From Rhabdochlamydiaceae bacterium (GTDB lineage Bacteria; Chlamydiota; Chlamydiia; Chlamydiales; Rhabdochlamydiaceae), in NCBI GenBank assembly GCA_019752555.1, contig JAIELY010000023.1, positions 1 to 49,005 of the forward strand: DNA of 49,005 bases, read 5' to 3'. Position numbers and translations under genes: made by a program. This document shows, piece by piece, positions 15,111 to 23,647 of this stretch (the first letter of the stretch is position 1; the number at the start of each line of letters is the position of its first letter). A model generated the notes under the pieces. It had not been told where the DNA came from, ran no database searches, and saw only the letters and a program-made list of their open reading frames with translations.

Positions 15111-16174
15111 AACTCAGAAAAGGGCGGTTACTGATCAAAAAACATCAAAACTGCAACGTTGCACAGCAAACTGCAACGTTGCAGTTTTCTGTGCAGCGTT
15201 GCAGTTTTCTCCTCCTTTTTCTGTTACTTAGTATAACTGGCAATACCCAAGAGGGAAAACTCATCAATCCAATTACGGATATTTGTTGGAATTGTGTTTT
15301 CCCAATTCATGTTGCTGGGCTCAATACAACTCCGGGGCATCACGATCAAGGACAGTATAAGGAAAAGCTATGCTTTTGTGCGGGAGTGCTCCCTAAAGCA
15401 GGGATTCCCGTCGCATTTTGGGAGCCTACCCATATGATCGATGTGACGCGAATTCCTTATAAACTCTTAGGCCTCGGAGGCCCTTCTATCGGAAAAGCGG
15501 ATATCAAAAAACGAGGAGCGATTTCCAACGTTGGAGAATCAGGACGGTCGAGTTTTTACAATGTCCATTATTATGCTTGGCCCTTTTTGCATTGGATGGG
15601 GTTGTTGGGAGATTTTCCTTGTTTGGAACAGACCGCTCTTGAAGTGTCCTACATGTCTGAATTTGATCCATTTTGGGACGATGAAGAATGGTCTTCCGTG
15701 ATCAATCCCGAAGGGATTCTTTTTGCGAATCCTCTTGCTCAAGTAGCTTGTGCGGCTGATTGTATCGCCGCTTCAATCAAGGGCCCTTTGGATGAATTAT
15801 TTTGGTGTGCGGGGTGCTCGGGTTCATTGTATCCGTTTACAGGGCATGTCGCTCATCATGTGGGAGCTATTCAGGCGAGTTTTTTACTTGTCGAACGGAT
15901 GTTAGCTAAACTCCATTCTTTAGGGATGGGTTGGGGGTTTCAAGATGGGAACTATTGTGAAAAGACCCCATTTCCCAGGATCAAAAAGAGCTTTTATAAG
16001 ACGCAATTGGCTTTTCCAGTTGCAGCGACGTATGCCCCTTGTCCTCCCTTGGGGCAAAGTCCTCTCTATTGGGGAGCTGGAAAAACGTTTCCTTATAAAG
16101 GGGAAGACTTTGTTTATGTGATTTGGACAAAGAAACACTGTTGCCTGGATGCCATTCGGGCAGTTTCCCATTAG
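15107..16174 (+). CDS. traU: Periplasmic conjugation protein TraU, with a palindromic element in its signal-peptide region
   Basis: The Cys-rich TraU signature is clear (ITDICWNCVFPIHVAG, LCFCAGVLPKAGIPVAFWEP, LEVSYMSEFDPFWDDEEW, AACADCIAA-like VACAADCIAASIKGP, LFWCAGCSGSLYPFTGHV). The start is TTG 15107, overlapping the upstream TGA, with AGGAGG about six bases before; no in-frame ATG occurs before the mature region. The hydrophobic core (SFLLLFLLLSITG, about 35-47) is preceded by a 34-residue n-region, of which about 14-34 is encoded by a near-perfect 62-bp palindrome (15147-15208). F TraU is 330 residues; the excess here, 355, corresponds roughly to that insert. Confidence 0.93.
   Translation: MKLRKGRLLIKKHQNCNVAQQTATLQFSVQRCSFLLLFLLLSITGNTQEGKLINPITDICWNCVFPIHVAGLNTTPGHHDQGQYKEKLCFCAGVLPKAGIPVAFWEPTHMIDVTRIPYKLLGLGGPSIGKADIKKRGAISNVGESGRSSFYNVHYYAWPFLHWMGLLGDFPCLEQTALEVSYMSEFDPFWDDEEWSSVINPEGILFANPLAQVACAADCIAASIKGPLDELFWCAGCSGSLYPFTGHVAHHVGAIQASFLLVERMLAKLHSLGMGWGFQDGNYCEKTPFPRIKKSFYKTQLAFPVAATYAPCPPLGQSPLYWGAGKTFPYKGEDFVYVIWTKKHCCLDAIRAVSH
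15147..15208. repeat. 62-bp palindrome with three TGCAAC/GTTGCA sites inside traU
   Basis: The two 31-base halves (15147-15177 and 15178-15208) are reverse complements except at two positions. It contains TGCAACGTTGCA at 15152-15163 and 15172-15183 and TGCAGCGTTGCA at 15192-15203, so the sites start every 20 bp. It is clearly related to the perfect 63-bp palindrome before parA (40441-40503). It is read through in frame within traU. Confidence 0.9.
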
Positions 16175-16188
16175 GAGGCAAGTGGCTA

Positions 16189-17946
16189 ATGAGACTGTTT
16201 TATTGGATGGCAATTTTATTTTACGGAAGCTTTTTGCTTGAATGCAAAGAGGTGGTCTCTGCAAAGAGGACAAAAGAATTGATGGAGCTGACTAAAGAAG
16301 AAGCTCTAGATTTTGGAGAAGAGATGGCTGAGCTGTTGCGCAAAGGGCTTAAAAAAGAGAATCCAGAAAAAGGAACATTGAATTTTTCCCCTGATGATTT
16401 CCTCTCCGAATCCGACAAAGGGAAACAATTTTACCCTCAGATGATCGCTCAAGACACGGATGTGCAGTTGTTTTTAGAAGCTTCTGCCAAACAGGAACGG
16501 TTAGAAGGATCAGAGGATTTGTTTACGATTTCCTTAGAAGTCTCTAAAAATCCTCAACGCGAATTGGAGATTGTCTCTGAAACAACAGATGCTCACTCCG
16601 AAAAAGAAAGATTTGAAACGTGCCAAGAAAGAGGGAGCTATCAGATGTCTGTGACCCAAACGCTTCGGGTGGAGGTTGTTCCTGAAGTCACACAGAAACT
16701 CTGGCATTGCAAGGGACACAAAGAGGAAAAGTCGTACTATTGGAAATATGATGCTGAACACTATTTTGAAACACAGACAAAAAAGCTGTCCAAGGATTCA
16801 ACGCTCCTTTCTTATGATGTGTGTCCTCCTGTGGGAGGAAAATTAACAGATTATGTTGTGGTGTCTAAGTGGATGCATAAAGATGGGATAGCTTGTAAAA
16901 AGTCTTGGGATGAGACCCAAGTGATTCAGGCTTCTGCTATCATCGATCGTTGGGAGGCTGACGACTATACAGTGCTCAGCACTCTCGAGGCAACTCCTCA
17001 TTGCCGGATGCTCTATTCTCAAGTGATTTCGGGCCCCGAGACACGTTCTTTCAATGGAGCTCCTATCTTTCGTGATTGTTGGCAAAGGCGTTTGTTTTTT
17101 GCTTGCGATGATGATCGTCTCTCAAAATGTGCGCGGCTCAGAGAATTGGGAGGACGAATCTATCAGAAGAAGTGTCTTAAGACTGTTTCTTTTAATGAAA
17201 ACGAGTGTGATTTGTGGGAGAAGACCTATCGGATGGCCGGAGAGAAGATCCATCAAGAGACTCAGTTGGAGTTTTCGGGAGACCATCTTTGGGGTTTCGA
17301 ACACAGCTTTGATTCAAGTTATCAAGGAAATGAAGATTTTGGTTCTGCGGTGACTACTCTTGCCATTTTTGCGGACATGAAAGAAGAATTTGAAGATTCC
17401 AATGTCGATTTTAGAAATAAAAAATCGGCCATTTTTTCAGGGATTGCTAAAGAATGCCGACGCAGTTTCATTGAGAATGTCTTGTTTGATTGCTGTAGTA
17501 AAATGGATGGGTTTGCAGTGGCATCAAAGCTTTGCCATTGTAATGCGGTCGAAAAAGATCTTGCTGTGAAACGGGATGAAGGAAAGTGCCATTATGTCGG
17601 GACATACAAAAAGAATTTAAACACAGAAAAGGTTCAAACCTATTGTTGTTTTCCGACCCGTCTAGCTCGGGTGATCCAGGAGGAGGGAAGAAAGCAATTA
17701 GGGATGGAATGGGGAACTCCGGAAAGCCCCAAGTGCTCTGGATTCACCGTTAATCAAATGCGTAGTTTAGACTTTACGCAGATTGATCTTTCTGAGGTGA
17801 TTGATGATCTTCAGGTAGACAAAGAGTGGATCCAAAATAAAATTAAAAATGTCACCCGCGATTTAGAATCTGGGGCTAAAAAAGGAGCTATCGCGCAGAA
17901 GATGGATCATTTGATGCAAAAGGAGAGGGAGAAGGTTTATGAATAA
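16189..17946 (+). CDS. traN: Mating-pair stabilisation protein TraN
   Basis: ATG 16189 has AGGAGG ten bases upstream and gives 585 residues with a signal peptide. The protein is Cys-rich (over 20 Cys). It ends with the diagnostic TraN block: ECRRSFIENVLFDCCSKMDGF, then QTYCCFPTRLARVIQEEGRKQ and LGMEWGTPESPKCSGFTV. F TraN is an outer-membrane adhesin of about 600 residues that contacts the recipient. The central receptor-facing region (about 130-330) has no obvious similarity I can name, as expected if the recipient surface differs. The gene overlaps traF by 8 bp. Confidence 0.9.
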   Translation: MRLFYWMAILFYGSFLLECKEVVSAKRTKELMELTKEEALDFGEEMAELLRKGLKKENPEKGTLNFSPDDFLSESDKGKQFYPQMIAQDTDVQLFLEASAKQERLEGSEDLFTISLEVSKNPQRELEIVSETTDAHSEKERFETCQERGSYQMSVTQTLRVEVVPEVTQKLWHCKGHKEEKSYYWKYDAEHYFETQTKKLSKDSTLLSYDVCPPVGGKLTDYVVVSKWMHKDGIACKKSWDETQVIQASAIIDRWEADDYTVLSTLEATPHCRMLYSQVISGPETRSFNGAPIFRDCWQRRLFFACDDDRLSKCARLRELGGRIYQKKCLKTVSFNENECDLWEKTYRMAGEKIHQETQLEFSGDHLWGFEHSFDSSYQGNEDFGSAVTTLAIFADMKEEFEDSNVDFRNKKSAIFSGIAKECRRSFIENVLFDCCSKMDGFAVASKLCHCNAVEKDLAVKRDEGKCHYVGTYKKNLNTEKVQTYCCFPTRLARVIQEEGRKQLGMEWGTPESPKCSGFTVNQMRSLDFTQIDLSEVIDDLQVDKEWIQNKIKNVTRDLESGAKKGAIAQKMDHLMQKEREKVYE

Positions 17947-18673
17947 ATTTCTCTTTCTGATTCTTGTAGCGTATGCTCCTTTCTTAAGAGCTTCCTCTAG
18001 TTGGTATGAAGGCAAACTTGAAGGCTGGTATTATTTTGAAGATCGGGCATCTGAAGTTGAAGAGAAAGTTCAACTGACTCCAGAACAAGCAGAAGGGATC
18101 CTTCAAGCTGAAAAGAGAAACCTCGCTCAGCTCCTTGCGCTCGCCCTCATTGTTCCTACTTCTGAAAATGTGGAACAGTACATGAGGGAGCAGAAAAAAT
18201 GGATCGATCAGAGTGGACGATTTGCGGGGGAATGGGGAAAGCTGATTCTAGAACATCCGCTTATGGGTGAGTTTTTTAAAAATCCCACCACCAGTTACGG
18301 GATCCTCGCCAAGCGGGAAAGCGATCTTCAAAAAAGGAAGATTTTGTTAGCCAAGCTGGCAAAAGACCATTTTCTTCTTTTTTTCTTTCAAGGAGGTGAT
18401 CTGTTTTCCAGAAAAGCTGCTGAGGTTGTTAAGCTCTTTGCTGATCTCAATCAATGGAAGGTCAAAGCAGTCTCTTTGGATGGCCTTGGACTTTCAGAGT
18501 ACCCCGATTTTGAATTAGACAAAGGAATCAGCGCAGTCATGGGTGTTAAGGCTTCTCCCTCTTTATTTGTGGTCAATCCCTTTGAAAACACGGTTGTTCC
18601 TGTTGGTGCTGGACTTGTCACTGTGACCGATATCGAAGAGAACATCGAAATTCAATGGACACAGGGGGATTGA
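17939..18673 (+). CDS. traF: F-type conjugation protein TraF (thioredoxin-like, no CxxC)
   Basis: The protein has 244 residues with a signal peptide (MNKFLFLILVAYAPFLRA). The TraF start is GWYYFED. The C-terminal half is thioredoxin-like (DHFLLFFFQGGDLFSRKAA, VMGVKASPSLFVVNP), but at the usual catalytic position it has QGGDLF, without cysteines, like F TraF. It is a periplasmic pilus-assembly component needed with TraH, TraU and TraW. It overlaps traN and is one base from traH. Confidence 0.9.
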   Translation: MNKFLFLILVAYAPFLRASSSWYEGKLEGWYYFEDRASEVEEKVQLTPEQAEGILQAEKRNLAQLLALALIVPTSENVEQYMREQKKWIDQSGRFAGEWGKLILEHPLMGEFFKNPTTSYGILAKRESDLQKRKILLAKLAKDHFLLFFFQGGDLFSRKAAEVVKLFADLNQWKVKAVSLDGLGLSEYPDFELDKGISAVMGVKASPSLFVVNPFENTVVPVGAGLVTVTDIEENIEIQWTQGD

Positions 18674-18674
18674 G

Positions 18675-20024
18675 ATGGATAGACGGTGGCTCTCAGGAAT
18701 TTTATTGATGTGTTGTTCTTCTCTCTTCGGAAGTCTGGATCAAAAGACCGGGGATTTTTTTAATAAGTTCAACACGGTGTACAACACCAGCGATCCCGTT
18801 GCCATTAACTCTCAGCTTGGCGTGCACTTTGTAGGAGGTAACGGCGTTCTTAGAACTAATGTTTATGACATCAATCCCATTCATGTGGGCATGCCTACAT
18901 TTTCTGCAGGATGTGGAGGAATCGATTATAACCTTGGAGCCATTAGTATGGCCAGCGGAAGCGAAATTAAAAATGCTCTGAAGGGGATCGCTTCGAATGC
19001 CGTAGGATATGCCTTTTTGTTAGGGGTTGAGACAATTTCCCCATCTGTGTCCTCGACAATCAAACAGATTCAAACCTGGGCCAACCAGCTCAATTCGATT
19101 AATATTAATTCCTGCGAGTTGGCAAGTTCGATGGTACAGGGAATTTGGCCTAAAACTCAGAGAGGATCCGCCTATATTTGTGAGCATGCTGGGACGAGTA
19201 GCCCTTTGTTTAAAGACTTGATCGAAGCGAAGCATGGATGTCGGGATGACTCTGCCAAGAGGACAAATGCCCTTAACAGGGTCAAAGGCAACAATTCCGA
19301 TATCCTCATTGGGAACTATAACATTGCTTGGAAGGCGATGGAGAGTGCCTCATTAGATGAGGAGACTAAGAATCTATTTATGAATATCACCGGGACGATT
19401 GTTGTGCACGAGATGCCTGAAGGCGGGATCGGCTACCAGAGTGTTCAGGTTTTTCCTCCGCAGTATAAAAAAGCTCTTGAGCTTCTCCGATATGGAGGGG
19501 AGATGGCAAACGCATATCAGATCAATGAAAATAAGATAGATGTGAAGATAGAAATCATGACGATTTCCCCTGAGAATGCCTGGAAATCCAAAGTGCATAA
19601 GATCCTCACTTCCATTCAAAGTAAGATCATTAAAGAAGGGAAGGAGCAAAGCACATTGACCGATGAGGAAAGAACCCTTCTGCTCAATACGCGCTTCCCT
19701 ATCGGAAGTTTAGCTTCTTTGATGGCTCAAACCAAAGGAGGCGGTATTGCATTAGACCATTATAGCGATAGCATTGCCTTTGAAAGGGTGTTAATTTTTG
19801 CTGAAGAGGTTGTGAGAGACACGATTAATCGAGCTGAAGCTCTTCGGGCTGCTCAAGTAACCGGCTACGAGCTCGACGAGTATATTAAGCAGGTTCATGG
19901 AGTACTCAAGGACCTTCAATCTCTCAACCTTGAGAATCTCCACAGAATTTCTGTTGAACACGATGCGATTAAATTTCTGATGGATACTGACAAATTCACC
20001 CGTGATAAAGAGAGAGGGGTCTAA
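18675..20024 (+). CDS. traH: F-type conjugation protein TraH
   Basis: The protein has 449 residues with a signal peptide. Family signatures: HVGMPTFSAGCGGIDYNLGA, NININSCELASSMV-like ININSCELASSMV, and a C-terminal helical region that in F binds TraF and TraU. F TraH is 458 residues. Periplasmic, outer-membrane associated, required for pilus extension. Paired Cys at the SAGCGG and NSCELAS positions fit the plasmid-encoded oxidation pathway. Confidence 0.93.
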   Translation: MDRRWLSGILLMCCSSLFGSLDQKTGDFFNKFNTVYNTSDPVAINSQLGVHFVGGNGVLRTNVYDINPIHVGMPTFSAGCGGIDYNLGAISMASGSEIKNALKGIASNAVGYAFLLGVETISPSVSSTIKQIQTWANQLNSININSCELASSMVQGIWPKTQRGSAYICEHAGTSSPLFKDLIEAKHGCRDDSAKRTNALNRVKGNNSDILIGNYNIAWKAMESASLDEETKNLFMNITGTIVVHEMPEGGIGYQSVQVFPPQYKKALELLRYGGEMANAYQINENKIDVKIEIMTISPENAWKSKVHKILTSIQSKIIKEGKEQSTLTDEERTLLLNTRFPIGSLASLMAQTKGGGIALDHYSDSIAFERVLIFAEEVVRDTINRAEALRAAQVTGYELDEYIKQVHGVLKDLQSLNLENLHRISVEHDAIKFLMDTDKFTRDKERGV

Positions 20025-20025
20025 G

Positions 20026-23000
20026 ATGAGTCGATTCGGAGCCTTTATCCTCTTTCTCTGTTTATCGAATTTCGGATTCTTTGATATTTGTTGCGCAGGA
20101 GATGGATTAAAGATCGATGCTCCTTCTGATACGGCAATTCATACTTATGGGGGTGGAGAGCTCTTATGCAAGGTCTTTAATGCGGTTTCGATGCTGATCT
20201 ATGGCAACGAGAAGACTGAAATCGGTAAGACCTTCCATGCGATCCTTAAAGTCGCTCTATCTATTGGGGGATTTTCATGTATTTGTCTTGCATTTATGAA
20301 GGAAAAATTCGAGCCGATCATTAAAAATTTTTTCCTTTCGAGTCTTGCAGTCATGTCATTTCTCTTAGTTCCCCGCACAACGGTTTACATCCAAGACCAT
20401 CTTGTCCAGAAAGTAGAAGAGACAAAAATTGCTTTTTTCACGGTTGATAATGTCCCATTTTTTCTTGGGAAATTCGTGTCGCTCGTTAGCACGGTAAGCT
20501 ATAACTTCAACCAGGCTCTTGAGGGGGTCAGTCATGGTACAAATGATGCGATGTACAATTGGACGGGGCATATCTATGCCGGAGAAAACATTTTTCAAGC
20601 GAGGAAATGTCGGATTGGCAATCGTCTCCTTGAGGATAATTTTAGGGAGTTTTGTAGAGAATGTGTCTATCGCGACATTGGGATCGGTTTGTATAGCAAG
20701 GAAGACCTCATTCATCAGAAAAACCTGCTCAAGTACCTTGAAGAACACACTTCAAATCTTCGGACTGTGTTTTATAGAGAAAAAGAAGAAAGTTCTACTT
20801 CAGGGGTATTCCTAACATGCAGGGAAGCGATGAAAAAAATGAATGGGCTTTTTGCTAAAAAAGAGGGTAATACAAGGGAGATTGTGCTTGGAGAAATGGG
20901 AAGCGATATCTTTTTCCTCTTAGGGCAAAAACAACAGGGAGAAGTTGCGATCAAGAATCTCATGAAACAACAAATCGCTATCGATGTGTTAAAAGAGGAG
21001 CTACCAGGAACCCTCAGCTCCTTTGCCTCGAAGCGTGGTGAAATCCTGCAGAAAGAAAATCAGAAAATTTTAGGGGCTCTCGGTGCCAGTTCGATTGTTG
21101 CCATGCGGAACTTTTTCGAAGCTCTAATTTATACAGTCTTCCCTCTGATCATCGTCTTTTCTTTGTTGTCTTTCGGGATTAAGCCACTTATCTCATGGGT
21201 GCAATTTGTCCTATGGGTGAATACGTGGCCCCCGTTTTATGTAGTCGTTAAATTCCTCTTAAATTCTATTTGGGATTTTCGGAAGCGTTCCTCTTGGGGA
21301 GAAAGCGTTGATCTCACAATCTTCACCTCTGAGGGCTTATGTGAGCTCTATAGCTCAATGGAATCGATTGCAGCAATCGCCATGGCGTTTATTCCCTTCC
21401 TTTCATGGATCATCTTAAAAGGTGGTGTGCATCAGATGGTCCATATGGCATCCTCTCTTATGGCTCCAGCACAGTCAGCGGCTTCTACGGCAGCGTCTGA
21501 AAAAACTTCGGGCAATTATAGTTTTGGAAATATCAGCATGGAGTCATTAAATGGCTACAATGCTCAAATGTTCAAACAAAGTTACAGCGGACAGCTCGCT
21601 TCTGGTAGTGTCAGTATCGACACTGGACGTGAAGCTGCCACGTACGTTCCAGAAACCGGGGGACTGTACATTCGTCAGGCGGATTCCCATTTAAGGGAGG
21701 GGATTTCCCGGTCAGAGGCTTACAGTTCTGCTCTTCAACAGTCTCTTTCATCTTCAGAATCAACTGTCTTTGAGTCATCGAAAGCGGCGAGTTCTAGCAT
21801 TTCGGACACAGCTAATAAGGCTGTTGGCCTGACAGAAGCTGTTTCCAAAGCTGTCCAATCTGGTAAGTCTTGGAATTTGCAGGAATCTTCAAGTTTTCAA
21901 GAGGGGTATCAGTATCTTTCTGGGGTTGCAGACGAATACGGGCAGGCAAAAGGGATCAGTAAAGATAATGCATTCAGAGAGGTCTTGTCTGCGGGCATTA
22001 GTGGAAAGGGGATGTGGAAAGTTATTGGAGTTGGAGCTGAGGGCCAAATGAGCCTTCAGGATGGAGTTGCTCGTTCTGAATCAGATAGCATTTTAGAAAA
22101 AGCGATGCAATCTGAGTCGTTTCAGAAGCATATTCAATCGATCACGAATCTATCAAAAGGTGAAGTTGGGAGTATTCTCAATTCCGAAGATGCACGGTTG
22201 CATGAGGATTTCTCCCAATCATTGAACCAAACAGAGTCTTCTGTAGATCAATTCAGAGCTGCTTATTCTAGGCAGCAGGCTCTTTTTGACCTTAAGAGCT
22301 ATTCAGAGACAGACAACCTTTCGGTTAACCAAAAATTAGATCAGCGATTCGTTGATTTTCTTGGTGAAAAATACAATGGGGATATCGGCAAAGTCTCTGA
22401 TACATTGGATCTTTCTAGTAACCATCCTGAAAAAAGAGCTATAATCAATGAATTTGTTGGGGAATACTTACCAAAGGCAATGGAGTTTCCTTCGATCAGA
22501 GAATCGTATCAGCAGGATGTTGCAGTGATGCAAAGTCCTTCTGAAGATAGGTTTGAGGCAAAGATTGCAAGTTTTAGGGAAGAAAATGCTTCAAGAGTTG
22601 AAAGCGGGTCGGGAAATATTAATCAGGATGTTGCCAGTCTTCAAAAGGAAGTTGAAGGGAAAGATCTTTCTTACAAAGAGACAATGCGCGATCAACAGGA
22701 CCGTCTTGGATATAGGGGAGAGCGGGATCAAAGTCCTACAGTGGAGTCTGAACGGACATATAGAGATAGAAAAGATGGCGCAACTCAATCATTTGATACG
22801 TCACTTTGGGGCCACGCGAAGTCAGATATGCCCGTTTTAGGAACGGCTTTAAAAGGTGGTGAAGTGTTTCTTTCTGGGTTAGATGCGATAAAGACTGGGT
22901 ATAATGCAACGATCGAAGCGGGTAAATCTGGGATTGAAGTTACTAAACGGTTCGGGCAGTTAGGTGCTGAAAAGGTGCATGCTGTATTAACTAAAATTGG

Positions 23001-23031
23001 TTACGAGAACCTTAATGATGGGGAACGATAA
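20026..23031 (+). CDS. traG: Conjugation protein TraG
   Basis: ATG 20026 starts one base after the traH stop and gives 1001 residues (F TraG 938). The N-terminal half is an inner-membrane domain with helices near 5-25, 60-80, 95-110 and 365-480 (FPLIIVFSLLSFGIKPLISW, MVHMASSLMAPAQSAAS). The C-terminal half (about 490-1001) is a long, Ser/Gln-rich, helical periplasmic region as in TraG, which works in pilus assembly, mating stabilisation and entry exclusion. The C-terminal part is poorly conserved between plasmids. Confidence 0.88.
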   Translation: MSRFGAFILFLCLSNFGFFDICCAGDGLKIDAPSDTAIHTYGGGELLCKVFNAVSMLIYGNEKTEIGKTFHAILKVALSIGGFSCICLAFMKEKFEPIIKNFFLSSLAVMSFLLVPRTTVYIQDHLVQKVEETKIAFFTVDNVPFFLGKFVSLVSTVSYNFNQALEGVSHGTNDAMYNWTGHIYAGENIFQARKCRIGNRLLEDNFREFCRECVYRDIGIGLYSKEDLIHQKNLLKYLEEHTSNLRTVFYREKEESSTSGVFLTCREAMKKMNGLFAKKEGNTREIVLGEMGSDIFFLLGQKQQGEVAIKNLMKQQIAIDVLKEELPGTLSSFASKRGEILQKENQKILGALGASSIVAMRNFFEALIYTVFPLIIVFSLLSFGIKPLISWVQFVLWVNTWPPFYVVVKFLLNSIWDFRKRSSWGESVDLTIFTSEGLCELYSSMESIAAIAMAFIPFLSWIILKGGVHQMVHMASSLMAPAQSAASTAASEKTSGNYSFGNISMESLNGYNAQMFKQSYSGQLASGSVSIDTGREAATYVPETGGLYIRQADSHLREGISRSEAYSSALQQSLSSSESTVFESSKAASSSISDTANKAVGLTEAVSKAVQSGKSWNLQESSSFQEGYQYLSGVADEYGQAKGISKDNAFREVLSAGISGKGMWKVIGVGAEGQMSLQDGVARSESDSILEKAMQSESFQKHIQSITNLSKGEVGSILNSEDARLHEDFSQSLNQTESSVDQFRAAYSRQQALFDLKSYSETDNLSVNQKLDQRFVDFLGEKYNGDIGKVSDTLDLSSNHPEKRAIINEFVGEYLPKAMEFPSIRESYQQDVAVMQSPSEDRFEAKIASFREENASRVESGSGNINQDVASLQKEVEGKDLSYKETMRDQQDRLGYRGERDQSPTVESERTYRDRKDGATQSFDTSLWGHAKSDMPVLGTALKGGEVFLSGLDAIKTGYNATIEAGKSGIEVTKRFGQLGAEKVHAVLTKIGYENLNDGER

Positions 23032-23046
23032 AAAAGAGAGGGTATC

Positions 23047-23631
23047 ATGACAGAGTCTAACGAGATTTTTGATGAAGAAGATAAAATGATTTTAGAAGTT
23101 TTTCCCTATCCCAAATGGGTTCAGCTTTTTAATTATTTTTTTCCTAGGACGGAAGGTTATAAGAGCATCAATTGGAGAAAACATCTAAAAACTTGGTCTC
23201 GATGGGCTCCTTGGCTGACTATTTTTCTTTTGATTGGAATTTTGTTTTTTGGTGCCGCTACCGGGCTTATAGGATTTGCGACATTTTCTCTAATACTGTT
23301 TGTTCCTTGCTTCCTTCGGTTCGTTTATTTGTTAGTCTTGGCTTTAATTGCAAAGTGTCTTCGGAGAAGTCCAATAACGGCTTTGAGTCTTATGCCTTTT
23401 CCTGCTCTATGCGCCCTTATTATTCTGATGTTTTCTTTTCTCATATATTCGATTTTTGCTGATGACTCGGGGGCTAGCGAGAAGCAAAAGAAGGTTGCTG
23501 TAGTGATGCAAAAACCCTCAAAAGCGGAAACTGTTGATGTGGAAACAAAGGAAGAACCCTTTCTCGAAAAAAAAAGTCAATCCTTGAAAGAAGAGAATAA
23601 CCATAGGAAATATGAGTATGCTGTCTTATAG
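23047..23631 (+). CDS. Inner-membrane protein of unknown family, in the TraS (entry exclusion) position
   Basis: The protein has 194 residues. A cytosolic N-terminus is rich in acidic then aromatic residues (VFPYPKWVQLFNYFFP). Three or four membrane helices follow (WAPWLTIFLLIGILFFGAAT; LIGFATFSLILFVPCFLRFV; LLVLALIAK; ALCALIILMFSFLIYSIF), then a charged tail of about 55 residues. It sits 15 bp after traG and 16 bp before traD. In F this place is taken by traS, the inner-membrane exclusion protein, and traT. Similarity to TraS cannot be seen by eye, so the role is positional inference only. Confidence 0.6.
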   Translation: MTESNEIFDEEDKMILEVFPYPKWVQLFNYFFPRTEGYKSINWRKHLKTWSRWAPWLTIFLLIGILFFGAATGLIGFATFSLILFVPCFLRFVYLLVLALIAKCLRRSPITALSLMPFPALCALIILMFSFLIYSIFADDSGASEKQKKVAVVMQKPSKAETVDVETKEEPFLEKKSQSLKEENNHRKYEYAVL

Positions 23632-23647
23632 GGATAGGGAAGATTAA

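Noticed and set aside
18375-18420. TraF as an active thiol oxidoreductase
   Set aside because: The thioredoxin-like domain has no CxxC at the catalytic position; F TraF also lacks it.
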